In this document: positions 1 to 9,298 of the stretch, piece by piece
Numbering within the stretch: the first letter of the stretch is position 1
How the letters are laid out: each line of letters begins with the position of its first letter
Assembly: GCF_004803795.1 (NCBI RefSeq)
Contig: NZ_CP012543.1
Coordinates: forward strand, 2,294,001 to 2,358,000
Direction: 5' to 3'
Origin: Campylobacter rectus
GTDB lineage: Bacteria; Campylobacterota; Campylobacteria; Campylobacterales; Campylobacteraceae
DNA length: 64,000 nucleotides
Notes under the pieces: generated by a model
What the model was told of the DNA's origin: nothing
Databases searched by the model: none
The model's input: only the letters and a program-made list of their open reading frames with translations
Translations under genes and position numbers: made by a program

Positions 1-2767
1 TCTCGTCTACTATCATCGCCCTTATATTTTCGGAGCTTAAAGACATAAATATCCTAAACTCGCCGATATTTTCCATAAATATTTCTTTGACGCTGCTTTT
101 TGAAAACATATATTTAGTCATACTTTTGGCTATATTTGCATAGCCTTCGCTTCCAAAATATCCGTAAAAAGGAAAAAGCTCCTCTAAAATATCATCTGTG
201 ATAGAAACCAGAGACATATCTATATAAAATTTATAATTTTCATTCATAGAGACAGACTTAAACGGCGCCATAGCATTATCGTGGGCTTTTTTTAGATCTT
301 CATACGCCCACCGCTCATCTTCTCTCACTTTGCCGTGAAAATTTGCGCCGTATTCTTTCTCGAAATCTTTAAAAAACTCGTAAAAGCTATCTTCAAATAT
401 CTGCATACCGTTTTCTACGAAACCGTTTTCAAAGCCGTCTACTATCTCTTCTATACATATGGCGTCTTTCTCGTTCGCGTTTTGCATCGTTTTCTTAAAA
501 AAGTAAATTTTCTTTTTACCTTCGCTAGTTTGTAAAAAAGCATCGTCGCTTAAAAGCCTGAATCGCTCGTCGTATACAGTTATGTACTCGCCTTTGTCGA
601 TATGAAAAAAACTACCCGGAGAGTTAAATTCGATCAAAGATTGGTCGAATTTTTGTCTGATGACGTAAAAGGTCGTAGCTAGAAGGAATATGTCTATAGC
701 GGAGTGAGGGTAGCTGGTTATAGAGTATTTCCCTAAAGCACTATCTTGGCTAAGACCTTCTATATACCGTTTTGCATCGGTTAAACTATCGTAAGCGCCG
801 ATATTATGAGAGTTACCTTCCGTATAAGATACTTCTACCTTGTGCTTTTTATTTATAGTTTGAAAATAATCGGCAAATTCTTTTATGCTTGTTTTTAAAA
901 ATTCCTCTTCTTTTTCTTTTATATCTTCCATATCTGCAGGAGATCTGAAAAATGAATCTATGTGTCTTAGCTTCATCTGCAAAGAACCGGTCTTCATCAC
1001 TAGCTCATGAGACTCTTTTAAAATAGCGTCTATTTCGGATTTTTTTAATCTTCTATCTATAGAGCCGTTTTTGTAGGCGATCTCGCGACCGTATCTGCGT
1101 ATGTCGTTTTCTATTTGATTTATTTCCTCCTTTGATATACGCACGAACGGGCTTAAATTTAGCAGATACAAGTCCTCTTCGTCTTTTGCGTTTACGCTTA
1201 TGGAGTATTTGCTGTAGTCTTTTATTTGGCTTATGTCGTCGGGTTTTATTAACTTTGAGTCCTTACCGCTTCTGTTATTTTCATCGTTTATTTTATAGCT
1301 AAGCGCCGTTTCTACTATATACTCGCTTAGTTTAGCATTAGTTTTAAACGGGGCGTTTGATAGTACGAGATAGTTTTTGGCTAGTTTTCCGTATCGCAGG
1401 CTGTTTGTATCCCGGTCTTTGTCGGCAGCGGATTTATCCCGGATGAGATTTGCGAATTTTAACGAGTTAAAAAACGGATGCTGTATGTATACGAAGTGCG
1501 CGCCGTTTGATACTATACTATTTTCGACGGCTTCATATAGGCTATAGCTATTTTTCTCATTCATTCCGGTATTTTTATAAATACTTACGTTTCCGTTTTG
1601 AGCTTTACGAATCTTTGCCCTGATATCAAAAAAGTCCGCGATACTTAACTCCATATTATTTTTTAGTTGATATGCGCTGCCCGGTAAGTAATTTGGTTTG
1701 AGAGGATTGTTTCTAAAATCCATCGTCTCGTCTTTTTTATTTTCGTTAAATATAAAATCTCCGCAAACGCCTAGATACTCATCTACGTTTGTTTGAGCAT
1801 TTAGTCCATAAGCCTCAAATCCCGAAAAATCTATAAACCCTCCGCTTTCACCGTTCTGAGTTTTAAAAACCACGATATTGCTAAGAGAGTTCGAATTTAG
1901 AAGTCCAAAGATAAAACCAAACTCGCTAGCAAGCAAATTTGCCGCGGGTCCGGCAAAAGCATAAAAACCTTTCTTTTTACTATACTCGTATATCTTAGAA
2001 CCGGTTTCATAAATATCTCCCGCAGACATTAGCAGAGCTGCTGGCTTAAATGTCTTTTTAAATTCCGTAAAGTCTATTATGCTAACAAGCGCTTTTATCA
2101 GCTCTTTTACCGTAAAGCCGTATGTTTGCTTGGATGTTTTTTCTATATTGCTTTTTAGTTTATTAAACGTATTACTTATGCTTTTTTTTACTTCCTCTTT
2201 AGGCGCAAATTTCTCGTTTTCTAGTATCGCTTCGGCTTTTTCGATTATGCTTTTTTGCAGCTCGTCCAAATTGCTTTGGATGCTAGATTTGTTTGCGTCG
2301 TAGTTTTTTACGAGTTCGTTTGCCGCATCGGTGAAATTTTTTACCTTTTCATACTCTTTTTTATTTTTGTTTGCAAGGTTTATTAGTTCTTTAACGAATT
2401 TTTCTATGGGATCTGCTTCGTCTATTACGGTATGTACCTCTATAACTTTGTTTAGTCTTCTAATGTTAAATTTGCCGTTTCTTATCGTCTCTTTGCCGTC
2501 TATGAGCGCGCTTTTATCTATGAAACGCGGCGTTACTATTTTTATATTATTGCCGCCGCGCGAAGTCTCTCGTATGTTTGGGCTCATATCAAAAAGTCTT
2601 TGCATTATCATACTGCCCAGAGTATTTGGCTGCAATACGTCATTGTGATAAAAGCTGTTGAGATTTCTGCAATAAAAAGTTATATATTTATACTGCTTGG
2701 CATACTTGTCAAATTCTTTCAGCAGCGTCTCTATATCCTGCACTGTTCTTATATCGCTTATTTGCAC
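1..2767 (-). CDS. Large protein of unknown function, 3' end outside the window (T6SS island)
   Basis: The frame starts at GTG 2767 and stays open for 922 codons to the window edge without a stop. I translated it throughout and met no interruption. The start is supported by AAGGA six bases upstream and by its position 21 bp after the stop of the lipase effector gene, so the two are probably co-transcribed. No signal peptide or catalytic motif is recognised. The first ~200 residues are mixed and charged. Residues ~110-230 are Lys/Glu-rich and probably helical or coiled coil, followed by a moderately hydrophobic stretch around residues 230-300. The rest is soluble, with many aromatic and acidic residues. 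Its place downstream of a T6SS lipase suggests an effector, adaptor or accessory protein, but that rests on context only. Confidence 0.75.
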   Translation of the reverse strand, partial: MQISDIRTVQDIETLLKEFDKYAKQYKYITFYCRNLNSFYHNDVLQPNTLGSMIMQRLFDMSPNIRETSRGGNNIKIVTPRFIDKSALIDGKETIRNGKFNIRRLNKVIEVHTVIDEADPIEKFVKELINLANKNKKEYEKVKNFTDAANELVKNYDANKSSIQSNLDELQKSIIEKAEAILENEKFAPKEEVKKSISNTFNKLKSNIEKTSKQTYGFTVKELIKALVSIIDFTEFKKTFKPAALLMSAGDIYETGSKIYEYSKKKGFYAFAGPAANLLASEFGFIFGLLNSNSLSNIVVFKTQNGESGGFIDFSGFEAYGLNAQTNVDEYLGVCGDFIFNENKKDETMDFRNNPLKPNYLPGSAYQLKNNMELSIADFFDIRAKIRKAQNGNVSIYKNTGMNEKNSYSLYEAVENSIVSNGAHFVYIQHPFFNSLKFANLIRDKSAADKDRDTNSLRYGKLAKNYLVLSNAPFKTNAKLSEYIVETALSYKINDENNRSGKDSKLIKPDDISQIKDYSKYSISVNAKDEEDLYLLNLSPFVRISKEEINQIENDIRRYGREIAYKNGSIDRRLKKSEIDAILKESHELVMKTGSLQMKLRHIDSFFRSPADMEDIKEKEEEFLKTSIKEFADYFQTINKKHKVEVSYTEGNSHNIGAYDSLTDAKRYIEGLSQDSALGKYSITSYPHSAIDIFLLATTFYVIRQKFDQSLIEFNSPGSFFHIDKGEYITVYDERFRLLSDDAFLQTSEGKKKIYFFKKTMQNANEKDAICIEEIVDGFENGFVENGMQIFEDSFYEFFKDFEKEYGANFHGKVREDERWAYEDLKKAHDNAMAPFKSVSMNENYKFYIDMSLVSITDDILEELFPFYGYFGSEGYANIAKSMTKYMFSKSSVKEIFMENIGEFRIFMSLSSENIRAMIVDE

Positions 2768-2788
2768 TTTACTTCCTTGCGTTTAAAT

Positions 2789-5700
2789 TTAAACTTGCCC
2801 GCTTAGCATTACTACTTCGCATATATCTAGGCTTAACTCATTGTCTTTATCAAATCCTTTAGCGATTTGCAGTTTTATGCTTTTGGCGTATGAAGGTGAG
2901 AAAAACACTAACGTATGCACGGGTCTTTTTTGCGACTTATCTAGGCTTTCGTATTTATCTAGTCTAGTGAAGTATCCTACCCCGCTCTCAGGTTCGCCCG
3001 CATCTTTGTATGCTTGTTTGCAAGCCTTTTGAGGAGAGTTTGGGATCACAAATACCAACTTTATCGTATTTATACCGTAGCGTAGCTCAAATTCTTTAAA
3101 TTTATGATCTTCGTTGTAGTTTTGCTTTAGCTTTTTATCCAGTTCGCCGTCGCTTGGATTTTTACCTTCGCTTAAATTTAGCCGTATTTGACTAAAGCCC
3201 TCTTTGTTTTCAGATTTAGCATCGTTTAGATAGTAGATATTTACGGGCAGATTGTCTTTTTGCGAGGCGTAGTTTTTAAAATGCAGCCTTATGCAAGGAG
3301 AGTTGCTATGAGCGCTATCTTTGTCCGAATTTGAGATATAAGAGCCGCCGATACCCCTAGGATCCGATATCTTAAGCTTGTTTGATTTTCTAACGCAGGT
3401 TAGTATAGAGCCTCTATTGCTCCTACATAGATTTACGAAATCTTGCATCAAGGCATGATCGCCGTTTACGGTTTTTCGGCTTAGGGCGCCGCTTGGCACA
3501 AAGGCCACTCTAGTGCAAGGAGATTTTGCTATCCTGCAACCTACTATAGGGGTGTTTATAAAATCGCATCCTAGTATCAGAGGTATACCGCTTGATTTTA
3601 TCGTTCTTCCTCTTACGCTTTTTAGCACTACCCTGCCGCCGTGTTCGCAGGTTATGATATCGTCTTCTATGACCGGATGCAGATATGCGACGCCGGTTTT
3701 AACGATCGTTTCGTCAAAAGCTTTATCTTCGGGAGCGATTTGATTTAGCCCCTTTAGCTCTTTTGCCTTTTTGCCGGCAGGTTTTAGCTTGATATTTAGG
3801 CTGTCCTCTTTTATATCGTAGTTTAGTAGCCATGCCTGTGCGTTTTTATGTAATAAATTTAGTCTTCCTATGCCGCTACCGGTATCTCTCGGCTGAAAGA
3901 GATACATAGCGCTATTTTCATCCTCTTTACCCTCTTTGTCGGCTTGGTTTTGAGAAGAAGGGCTTAACGCGGAGGAAATTTTGCTCGCATTTTCTTGGTT
4001 TTCCTTTTCGTCTCGGTCGCATCCTTCTTTAAAACAAAGCTCGTGATCTACTTTTTCTTCGCCTCCGGTTAAAAGCTTACTCATCATAAAGACTTTGGTG
4101 TTTAGATACTTAAAACTTAAATTCATATCTTTTTCTATCTGCTTTATATCAAATACACTTTCGCTTTTTAAAAATATATCGCAGTTTTTATGATAGATAT
4201 GCATAAGCTCGCTAGGCTCAAACCTTATCATCTTTAAGACTTGTTTTGCTTGATATTCTTTATCTTCCTTAGACATATCCGCTAGCGCTTCGATGACGGG
4301 CAGGACTATGGTTCTTTGATCCTCGTCTATCTCTTTTTTATATGCGCTCCCTGACTTTTTCGTAAATACCAAATAACGCTTCTTGTCGTTAGATAGATAC
4401 CTCCACCCTTCAAATTTAAGCTCATATGCGCTTTTACAAATTTCTATCCTAGCCTCTATCCATTTTTCAAGCTCCTCGCTATCTTTTTTCGAGCGGATAT
4501 ATGAGCTTATATCTTTATAAAAATCGGATATATACGTGAGTCTATCTTTTGCTTGTTCTAAATTTAACTTTTTATCTAGCGTAAAAAATCTGCATCCATA
4601 GATCGCAAACATCAAATTCAGATCCTCTTGTATGACCTCGGCGGCGACGGTTTTGGCTTTGATATCCTTGATATCTTCTTTGTCTATTATTTTTATTAGT
4701 AGATTATCTTGCTTATAGGCCAGCAGGCAGCTAACAGGATCTTCTATATTAGGCGCCTCGCCGATATCATCGTATCCAAAGTCGTTTACGTATAGGCTTA
4801 CGGGATATATTGCGCTTTCGAGGATTGAGATCTTTTCTTCTTCCATATTGCCTAGCCTCGGAACGTTTTTTAGATAAATTTTATAAAACAGTATCTGAGA
4901 GGCTAGGGTTTGCATGTAGTCGTTTAGGTAGTTTAGGGCTCCTGCTATATCTTTATCTTTTATCTTAGCTTCGTTTTCTTTATGATTTAAAAGATACTCC
5001 ATCAGATATAGCCCCTCAACTAGCTGCTTCATAAAGTGAGAAGCCTTTAGCACGTTTATGAGATGAAGCTTGGAGGTGTTTTGATAGTCGAATTTCTCCG
5101 TATAGTTTGCCATACCGTATCTAAGGCCCAGATCGGAGATGACCGATATGCTTGGCTCAAATACCTGATTGGCGTCTCTTTTTACGGTATCTAGACCAAA
5201 CGTATTTTTATCCTCTTCTTGCCTATCAAAGTATCCTTCGTCGTATTCGTCGTAAATTTTATGCATAACAGAGTCTATGTGATGAACCTCTATACCCAGA
5301 GTATCTCCCTTGCTCGCCTTACTCATATTGGTGCTTACGTTTTGCTTATTTAGCTCTTCGCAAGCCGTTTTGTTTTCCTTTACGAGATGGACGCACTCTT
5401 TTAGCGTAGTCTCGTCTTTTTTATCTCCGCCAAAGCCGAAGAAGCTTTTTATCTTATCAAACACGCCGCTAACTATACTGCCTATAAAGCCATACGGGTC
5501 CAGTATCCTAGCTACCCACCTTATGCCTTTATATATGACCTTGGCTATAAAGCCTAAAAACCTAAAAGCGATAACCGGCAAGGATATCCATACGCCTCCA
5601 AAGCCCGGAGCATTAAAGGTATATAGCTCCTTTACGTCGTTTGGATAGATAGAGCAATAAGCTTGAGCCAGATGACCTCCTAGCGAGTGACCGGCTACTA

Positions 5701-6646
5701 CGATGGGAGGGATGAGGGCGTAAGAAGCGCTTAAAGAGCCTCTAGAATGCAAAGAAGTGCTCGCTTGAGAAGATCGGGACGAAGAATTTAAAGAACTCGA
5801 AACGCTTGAGCTATCGTTTGATTGATTTGAGTCGATGGACGAATTTGAGCTATCATAGTTAGGTCGTAAGTTTGAATTTGAGTCATTATTCGGAGAATTC
5901 ATATTGCTAACTGTATTTGAATTTGCTGCGAGAAAATTTTTATCGTAATGATCAACTATGCTTTTATAGATTTCATCTTTTAATATCTTAAGAGATACTA
6001 TCTGATCCAGCGCTGCGCCAAAAAGCGCTATCATACCGTCCGTTATAAGCAAATCTTTTATGCTCATCTCCGTACCTCTAAAACCTATCGCGTAGTTATT
6101 AAATTTACTATCGTAAAAAGCACTGGAAGAATACCCCGTGATAGAAGTGTCTTTAACGTGATGAAGCAGTTCGTAACGGTTTACGAAGGATTTGGTGCGG
6201 AGGGAGAGCTGATGTCTGTTCTCTTGATTAACGAAAATGTAAGGGGGTTTATCTTTATCTTTTGGCCTATGAACAAAACTTTGAATTTCATTGTTTATTT
6301 GTTTTTTTTCAGGCTTTTCATCTATTTTACTGTTGCTGCTCTCATCTTCCGGTTTTTCTATAACCATATCCTGATTAAACCTAGCTTCTATAGCTAAGGC
6401 ATAGGCGGTGGGTTCGCCGATTTTTCTATTATTATCTTTTGCCTTCTCAGTAATTTCTTCTAAGGTATCGCCCCTAGTCGTATAATCCGCAAATTTCCAC
6501 CTCGCAGGTGGTTCGTCTTTAAATTTATCAAACCATCCGTCATCTTCGTTTTCATTTACCCAATGAAGCATAGCATAGCTAGCATCCGCTATGTCTGCAT
6601 AGTCTTTAAATTTTGATATTAGGTCTTTGTTTGAAATTTCGCTCAT
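2789..6646 (-). CDS. T6SS lipase effector with a class 3 lipase fold and PAAR-like C-terminal region
   Basis: This is a 1285-residue protein. It carries the lipase/esterase nucleophile motif GHSLGG at residues 319-324 (Ser321), preceded by FRGT at 189-192, the class 3 lipase strand expected near the oxyanion hole. A Ser/Asn-rich low-complexity stretch (about 242-308) sits between these motifs. A His-rich segment near residue 450 (EVHHIDS) may hold the catalytic His. Around residues 985-1090 a Cys/Gly pattern (CEHGG, GC, PCT, NGDHALM, C) resembles the PAAR-like DUF4280 family, which caps VgrG tips. There is no signal peptide, consistent with T6SS delivery. I infer a phospholipase effector acting on target membranes. 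It follows a lipoprotein gene by 4 bp, the usual arrangement for an immunity partner. The lipase call is firm; the PAAR-like call is moderate. Confidence 0.8.
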   Translation of the reverse strand: MSEISNKDLISKFKDYADIADASYAMLHWVNENEDDGWFDKFKDEPPARWKFADYTTRGDTLEEITEKAKDNNRKIGEPTAYALAIEARFNQDMVIEKPEDESSNSKIDEKPEKKQINNEIQSFVHRPKDKDKPPYIFVNQENRHQLSLRTKSFVNRYELLHHVKDTSITGYSSSAFYDSKFNNYAIGFRGTEMSIKDLLITDGMIALFGAALDQIVSLKILKDEIYKSIVDHYDKNFLAANSNTVSNMNSPNNDSNSNLRPNYDSSNSSIDSNQSNDSSSVSSSLNSSSRSSQASTSLHSRGSLSASYALIPPIVVAGHSLGGHLAQAYCSIYPNDVKELYTFNAPGFGGVWISLPVIAFRFLGFIAKVIYKGIRWVARILDPYGFIGSIVSGVFDKIKSFFGFGGDKKDETTLKECVHLVKENKTACEELNKQNVSTNMSKASKGDTLGIEVHHIDSVMHKIYDEYDEGYFDRQEEDKNTFGLDTVKRDANQVFEPSISVISDLGLRYGMANYTEKFDYQNTSKLHLINVLKASHFMKQLVEGLYLMEYLLNHKENEAKIKDKDIAGALNYLNDYMQTLASQILFYKIYLKNVPRLGNMEEEKISILESAIYPVSLYVNDFGYDDIGEAPNIEDPVSCLLAYKQDNLLIKIIDKEDIKDIKAKTVAAEVIQEDLNLMFAIYGCRFFTLDKKLNLEQAKDRLTYISDFYKDISSYIRSKKDSEELEKWIEARIEICKSAYELKFEGWRYLSNDKKRYLVFTKKSGSAYKKEIDEDQRTIVLPVIEALADMSKEDKEYQAKQVLKMIRFEPSELMHIYHKNCDIFLKSESVFDIKQIEKDMNLSFKYLNTKVFMMSKLLTGGEEKVDHELCFKEGCDRDEKENQENASKISSALSPSSQNQADKEGKEDENSAMYLFQPRDTGSGIGRLNLLHKNAQAWLLNYDIKEDSLNIKLKPAGKKAKELKGLNQIAPEDKAFDETIVKTGVAYLHPVIEDDIITCEHGGRVVLKSVRGRTIKSSGIPLILGCDFINTPIVGCRIAKSPCTRVAFVPSGALSRKTVNGDHALMQDFVNLCRSNRGSILTCVRKSNKLKISDPRGIGGSYISNSDKDSAHSNSPCIRLHFKNYASQKDNLPVNIYYLNDAKSENKEGFSQIRLNLSEGKNPSDGELDKKLKQNYNEDHKFKEFELRYGINTIKLVFVIPNSPQKACKQAYKDAGEPESGVGYFTRLDKYESLDKSQKRPVHTLVFFSPSYAKSIKLQIAKGFDKDNELSLDICEVVMLSGQV

Positions 6647-6650
6647 AGTA

Positions 6651-7238
6651 TTATCTTTTTTCCAAATCTTCTATATAAATTTTATTGTTACCGGGCAAAG
6701 TTTTAACATCTTTCCTAGATAAAGAAAATCCTCTTCCCTCATCTCCGAAGAAACCGAATTTTGTGTAGCCGACATAAAACATCAAGCTTAACGATATGAC
6801 TTGTAGTTGTTCGTTATCGTCTATATAAAATTCTTCTATTACGATAGAGCAGTGCTTGTATGCTTTTTCTCCGATATAATTTTTGATTTTTAAAGATACT
6901 TCTTCAGGTATAACCACTTTTCCTCTATAGTTACTTCTTAGATAATACTGTTTGCCATTGGAGAGGGTTTGGGGGAGTGTATTATCTAAGACTTTTAAAT
7001 CATCCTTCTTGAAAACTTTCTTTGTTTTAAAAAAATTATCCATATAGTTTTTTCTCTCCCTCTCTCTATCATCTATTTCCTTTTCGAATTTCTTATTAAA
7101 CACATATACTCCTCCGTATTTCTTGCCTAGCTTTGTTATTTCACTATTGCTTAGTTTATTATCTCTAGTATCCTTTGCACTACATCCGACTAAAAATACT
7201 ATTGCTAATACCGCTAATATGCTTAAGATAAATTTCAC
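6651..7238 (-). CDS. Lipoprotein 1, probable immunity protein of the adjacent lipase effector
   Basis: This 195-residue protein starts at GTG with AAAGGA upstream. It has a lipoprotein signal peptide with lipobox LVGC, lipidated Cys19. After a shared head (residues 1-~62) it has its own middle segment (about 63-95), a common QTLSNGK motif, then a C-terminal domain with YRGKVVIPEEVS and GYTKFGFFGDEGRGFSLS. It lies 4 bp upstream of the full-length lipase gene. Known Tle phospholipase effectors are usually neutralised by periplasmic lipoproteins (Tli), so I infer that this copy is the cognate immunity protein. Its C-terminal domain is nearly the same as that of lipoprotein 3. No homologous family was recognised from sequence alone. 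Confidence 0.8.
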   Translation of the reverse strand: MKFILSILAVLAIVFLVGCSAKDTRDNKLSNSEITKLGKKYGGVYVFNKKFEKEIDDRERERKNYMDNFFKTKKVFKKDDLKVLDNTLPQTLSNGKQYYLRSNYRGKVVIPEEVSLKIKNYIGEKAYKHCSIVIEEFYIDDNEQLQVISLSLMFYVGYTKFGFFGDEGRGFSLSRKDVKTLPGNNKIYIEDLEKR

Positions 7239-7269
7239 TAGGTATCCTTTGGTTTTAGTGTCGGTTTGT

Positions 7270-7275
7270 ATTATA
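7270..7275 (-). promoter_or_regulatory. Promoter -10 box (TATAAT) of lipoprotein 1
   Basis: On the minus strand TATAAT lies 31 bp upstream of the GTG start and about 18 bp before AAAGGA. The same box at the same spacing is found before all four lipoprotein genes, so each cassette can be transcribed on its own. Confidence 0.6.
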
Positions 7276-7305
7276 GCTTTTTAAATTTTAAGAGAGGTTA
7301 ATTTA

Positions 7306-7479
7306 TTAAAAAAAGGAGAGGGTTAAAGATTCCTCCATAGGCTTTCTTTCTTTAAATTTATCAAACCATCCGTCGTCTTCATTCTCGTTTATCCAATGAA
7401 GCATAGCATAGCTAGCATCCGCTATGTCTGCGTAGTCTTTAAATTTTGATATTAAGTCTTTGTTTGAAATTTTACTCAT
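7306..7479 (-). pseudogene. Orphan effector head 1 (first ~44 codons of the lipase gene)
   Basis: This 57-codon frame begins 4 bp after lipoprotein 2. Its first ~44 residues are nearly the same as the N-terminus of the full lipase effector, through the motif DDGWFDKFK. It then runs into unrelated residues and stops. It has no lipase motifs. It is best read as the decapitated remainder of an effector gene left by recombination, although the reading frame and start are intact and a peptide could be made. Confidence 0.75.
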
Positions 7480-7483
7480 GATA

Positions 7484-8128
7484 TTACCTTTGTTCTAAAT
7501 CTTCCAAATAAAACACACTATCTCCGCCTACGTCTTTTACGTCTCTTCTGGATAAAGAAAATCCTCTTCCTTCGTCTCCGAAGAAACCGAATTTAGTATA
7601 TCCTATCGTGTAATATACCGAGACCACTATTGGAATTATGTTTTTATTGTCGTCTACATAAAAGTATGAAAGGAGCATAGATGGTTTAAATTTATTATAA
7701 TCTTCTTGTCCTATGAAATTTATGATCTTTTCTTTATAAATTTCGGGCAGTTTGGCTTGCTTGTTATAGTCTTCGCCATAGGCTCTGGTGGCCGTATAGT
7801 ATTTTTTACCGTTGGAGAGGGTTTGGGCTATTTTTGGGTTGCCGTAATATCTTTCTTTAAGCAGTTTTCTCATCTTTTTATTTCGCTCGTCTTTATCTGA
7901 TATGCGAGATACTTCATCTAAAATTTGCCTATTAACCGCCTCTCTCTCCTTCTCCCTATCATCTATTTCCTTTTCGAATTTCTTATTAAACACATATACT
8001 CCTCCGTATTTCTTACCTAGTTTTGTTATTTCACTATTGCTTAGTTTATTATCTCTAGTATCCTTTGCGCTACATCCGACTAAAAATACTATTGCTAATA
8101 CCGCTAATATGCTTAAGATAAATTTCAC
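7484..8128 (-). CDS. Lipoprotein 2, probable orphan immunity protein
   Basis: This 214-residue GTG-started lipoprotein has the same signal peptide and lipobox (LVGC, Cys19) as its three neighbours. Its head matches lipoproteins 1 and 4. Its middle segment (about residues 64-108, with SRISDKDERNKK) matches lipoprotein 3. Its C-terminal domain (AYGEDYNKQAKLPEIYKEK and IPIVVSVYYTIGYTKFGFFG) matches lipoprotein 4. It is followed 4 bp later by an effector head rather than a complete effector. I infer an orphan immunity protein kept for protection against related lipase effectors of other strains. Confidence 0.75.
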   Translation of the reverse strand: MKFILSILAVLAIVFLVGCSAKDTRDNKLSNSEITKLGKKYGGVYVFNKKFEKEIDDREKEREAVNRQILDEVSRISDKDERNKKMRKLLKERYYGNPKIAQTLSNGKKYYTATRAYGEDYNKQAKLPEIYKEKIINFIGQEDYNKFKPSMLLSYFYVDDNKNIIPIVVSVYYTIGYTKFGFFGDEGRGFSLSRRDVKDVGGDSVFYLEDLEQR

Positions 8129-8159
8129 TAGTTATCCTTTGGTTTTAGTGTCGGTTTGT

Positions 8160-8165
8160 ATTATA
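8160..8165 (-). promoter_or_regulatory. Promoter -10 box (TATAAT) of lipoprotein 2
   Basis: This is the same leader and spacing as upstream of lipoprotein 1: TATAAT, then AAAGGA, then GTG. Confidence 0.55.
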
Positions 8166-8187
8166 GCTTTTTAAATTTTAAGAGAGG

Positions 8188-8397
8188 TTAATTTATTAAA
8201 AAAAGGAGAGGGTTAAAGATTCCTCCTATTATTGATTTAATAAATTTAAATGTTATAAGTTTTCTTTCTTTAAATTTATCAAACCATCCGTCGTCTTCAT
8301 TCTCGTTTATCCAATGAAGCATAACGTAGCTAGCATCTACAATATCAGCGTAGTCTTTAAATTTGGATATTAGGTCTTTGTTTGAAATTTTACTCAT
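8188..8397 (-). pseudogene. Orphan effector head 2
   Basis: This 69-codon frame begins 4 bp after the stop of lipoprotein 3. Residues 1-~44 repeat the lipase N-terminus with a few substitutions (VDASYV, HWINEN). The tail (ERKLITFKFIKSIIG) is unrelated to the lipase but is shared with head 3, so heads 2 and 3 come from one earlier truncation event followed by duplication. Confidence 0.75.
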
Positions 8398-8401
8398 AGT
8401 A

Positions 8402-9025
8402 TTATTTTCTTTCCAAATCTTCTATATAAATTTTATTGTTACCGGGCAAAGTTTTAACATCTTTCTTAGATAAAGAAAATCCCCTTCCTTCGTCTCCGAA
8501 GAAACCAAATTTTGTGTAGCCGACATAAAACATCAAGCTTAACGATATGACTTGTAGTTGTTCATTACCGTCTATATAAAATTCCTCTATTACGATAGGG
8601 CAGTGCTTGTATGCTTTTTCTCCGATATAATTTTTGATTTTTAAAGATACTTCTTCAGGTATAACCACTTTTCCTCTATAGTTACTTCTTAAATAATACT
8701 GTTTGCCATTGGAGAGGGTTTGAGCTATTTTTGGGTTGCCGTAATATCTTTCTTTAAGCAGTTTTCTCATCTTTTTATTTCGCTCGTCTTTATCTGATAT
8801 GCGAGATACTTCATCTAAAATTTGCCTATTAACTGCATCCCGCATGTTCTCTCTCTGCTTTATCTCACTCTCAAATTTTCTGCTAAATACGTATGTTCCG
8901 CTATATTTTTTAGATAGCTCGGTTAGCTCTGCTTTCCCGATATCGTTGCTACTAGTATCCTTTGCGCTACATCCAACTAAAAATACTATTGCTAATACCG
9001 CTAATATGCTTAAGATAAATTTCAC
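8402..9025 (-). CDS. Lipoprotein 3, probable orphan immunity protein
   Basis: This 207-residue lipoprotein has the shared signal peptide and lipobox, but a diverged head just after the lipidated Cys (SSNDIGKAELTELSKKYSG). The middle segment matches lipoprotein 2. The C-terminal domain, with YRGKVVIPEEVS and KHCPIVIEEFYID, matches lipoprotein 1. It therefore joins parts otherwise found in different copies. Its leader carries its own TATAAT box. I infer an orphan immunity protein; function is from context only. Confidence 0.75.
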   Translation of the reverse strand: MKFILSILAVLAIVFLVGCSAKDTSSNDIGKAELTELSKKYSGTYVFSRKFESEIKQRENMRDAVNRQILDEVSRISDKDERNKKMRKLLKERYYGNPKIAQTLSNGKQYYLRSNYRGKVVIPEEVSLKIKNYIGEKAYKHCPIVIEEFYIDGNEQLQVISLSLMFYVGYTKFGFFGDEGRGFSLSKKDVKTLPGNNKIYIEDLERK

Positions 9026-9056
9026 TAGGTATCCTTTGGTTTTAGTGTCGGTTTGT

Positions 9057-9062
9057 ATTATA
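9057..9062 (-). promoter_or_regulatory. Promoter -10 box (TATAAT) of lipoprotein 3
   Basis: This is the third copy of the cassette leader. The box overlaps the end of orphan head 3, so head 3's last codons run through the promoter. Confidence 0.55.
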
Positions 9063-9294
9063 GCTTTTTAAATTTTAAGAGAGGTTGATTTATTAAAAAA
9101 GGAAGAGGGTTAAAGATTCTTCCTATTATTGATTTAATAAATTTAAATGTTATAAGTTTTCTTTCTTTAAATTTATCAAACCATCCGTCGTCTTCGTTTT
9201 CATTTACCCAATGAAGCATAGCGTAGCTAGCGTCTGCAATATCAGCGTAGTCTTTAAATTTAGATATTAGGTCTTTGTTTGAAATTTTACTCAT
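9058..9294 (-). pseudogene. Orphan effector head 3
   Basis: This 78-codon frame begins 4 bp after lipoprotein 4. Residues 1-~44 match the full lipase N-terminus very closely (ADASYAMLHWVNENEDDGWF). The tail is the same as in head 2 but reads on slightly further into the next leader, because a frame difference removes head 2's stop. It is a probable recombination remnant. Confidence 0.75.
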
Positions 9295-9298
9295 GATA

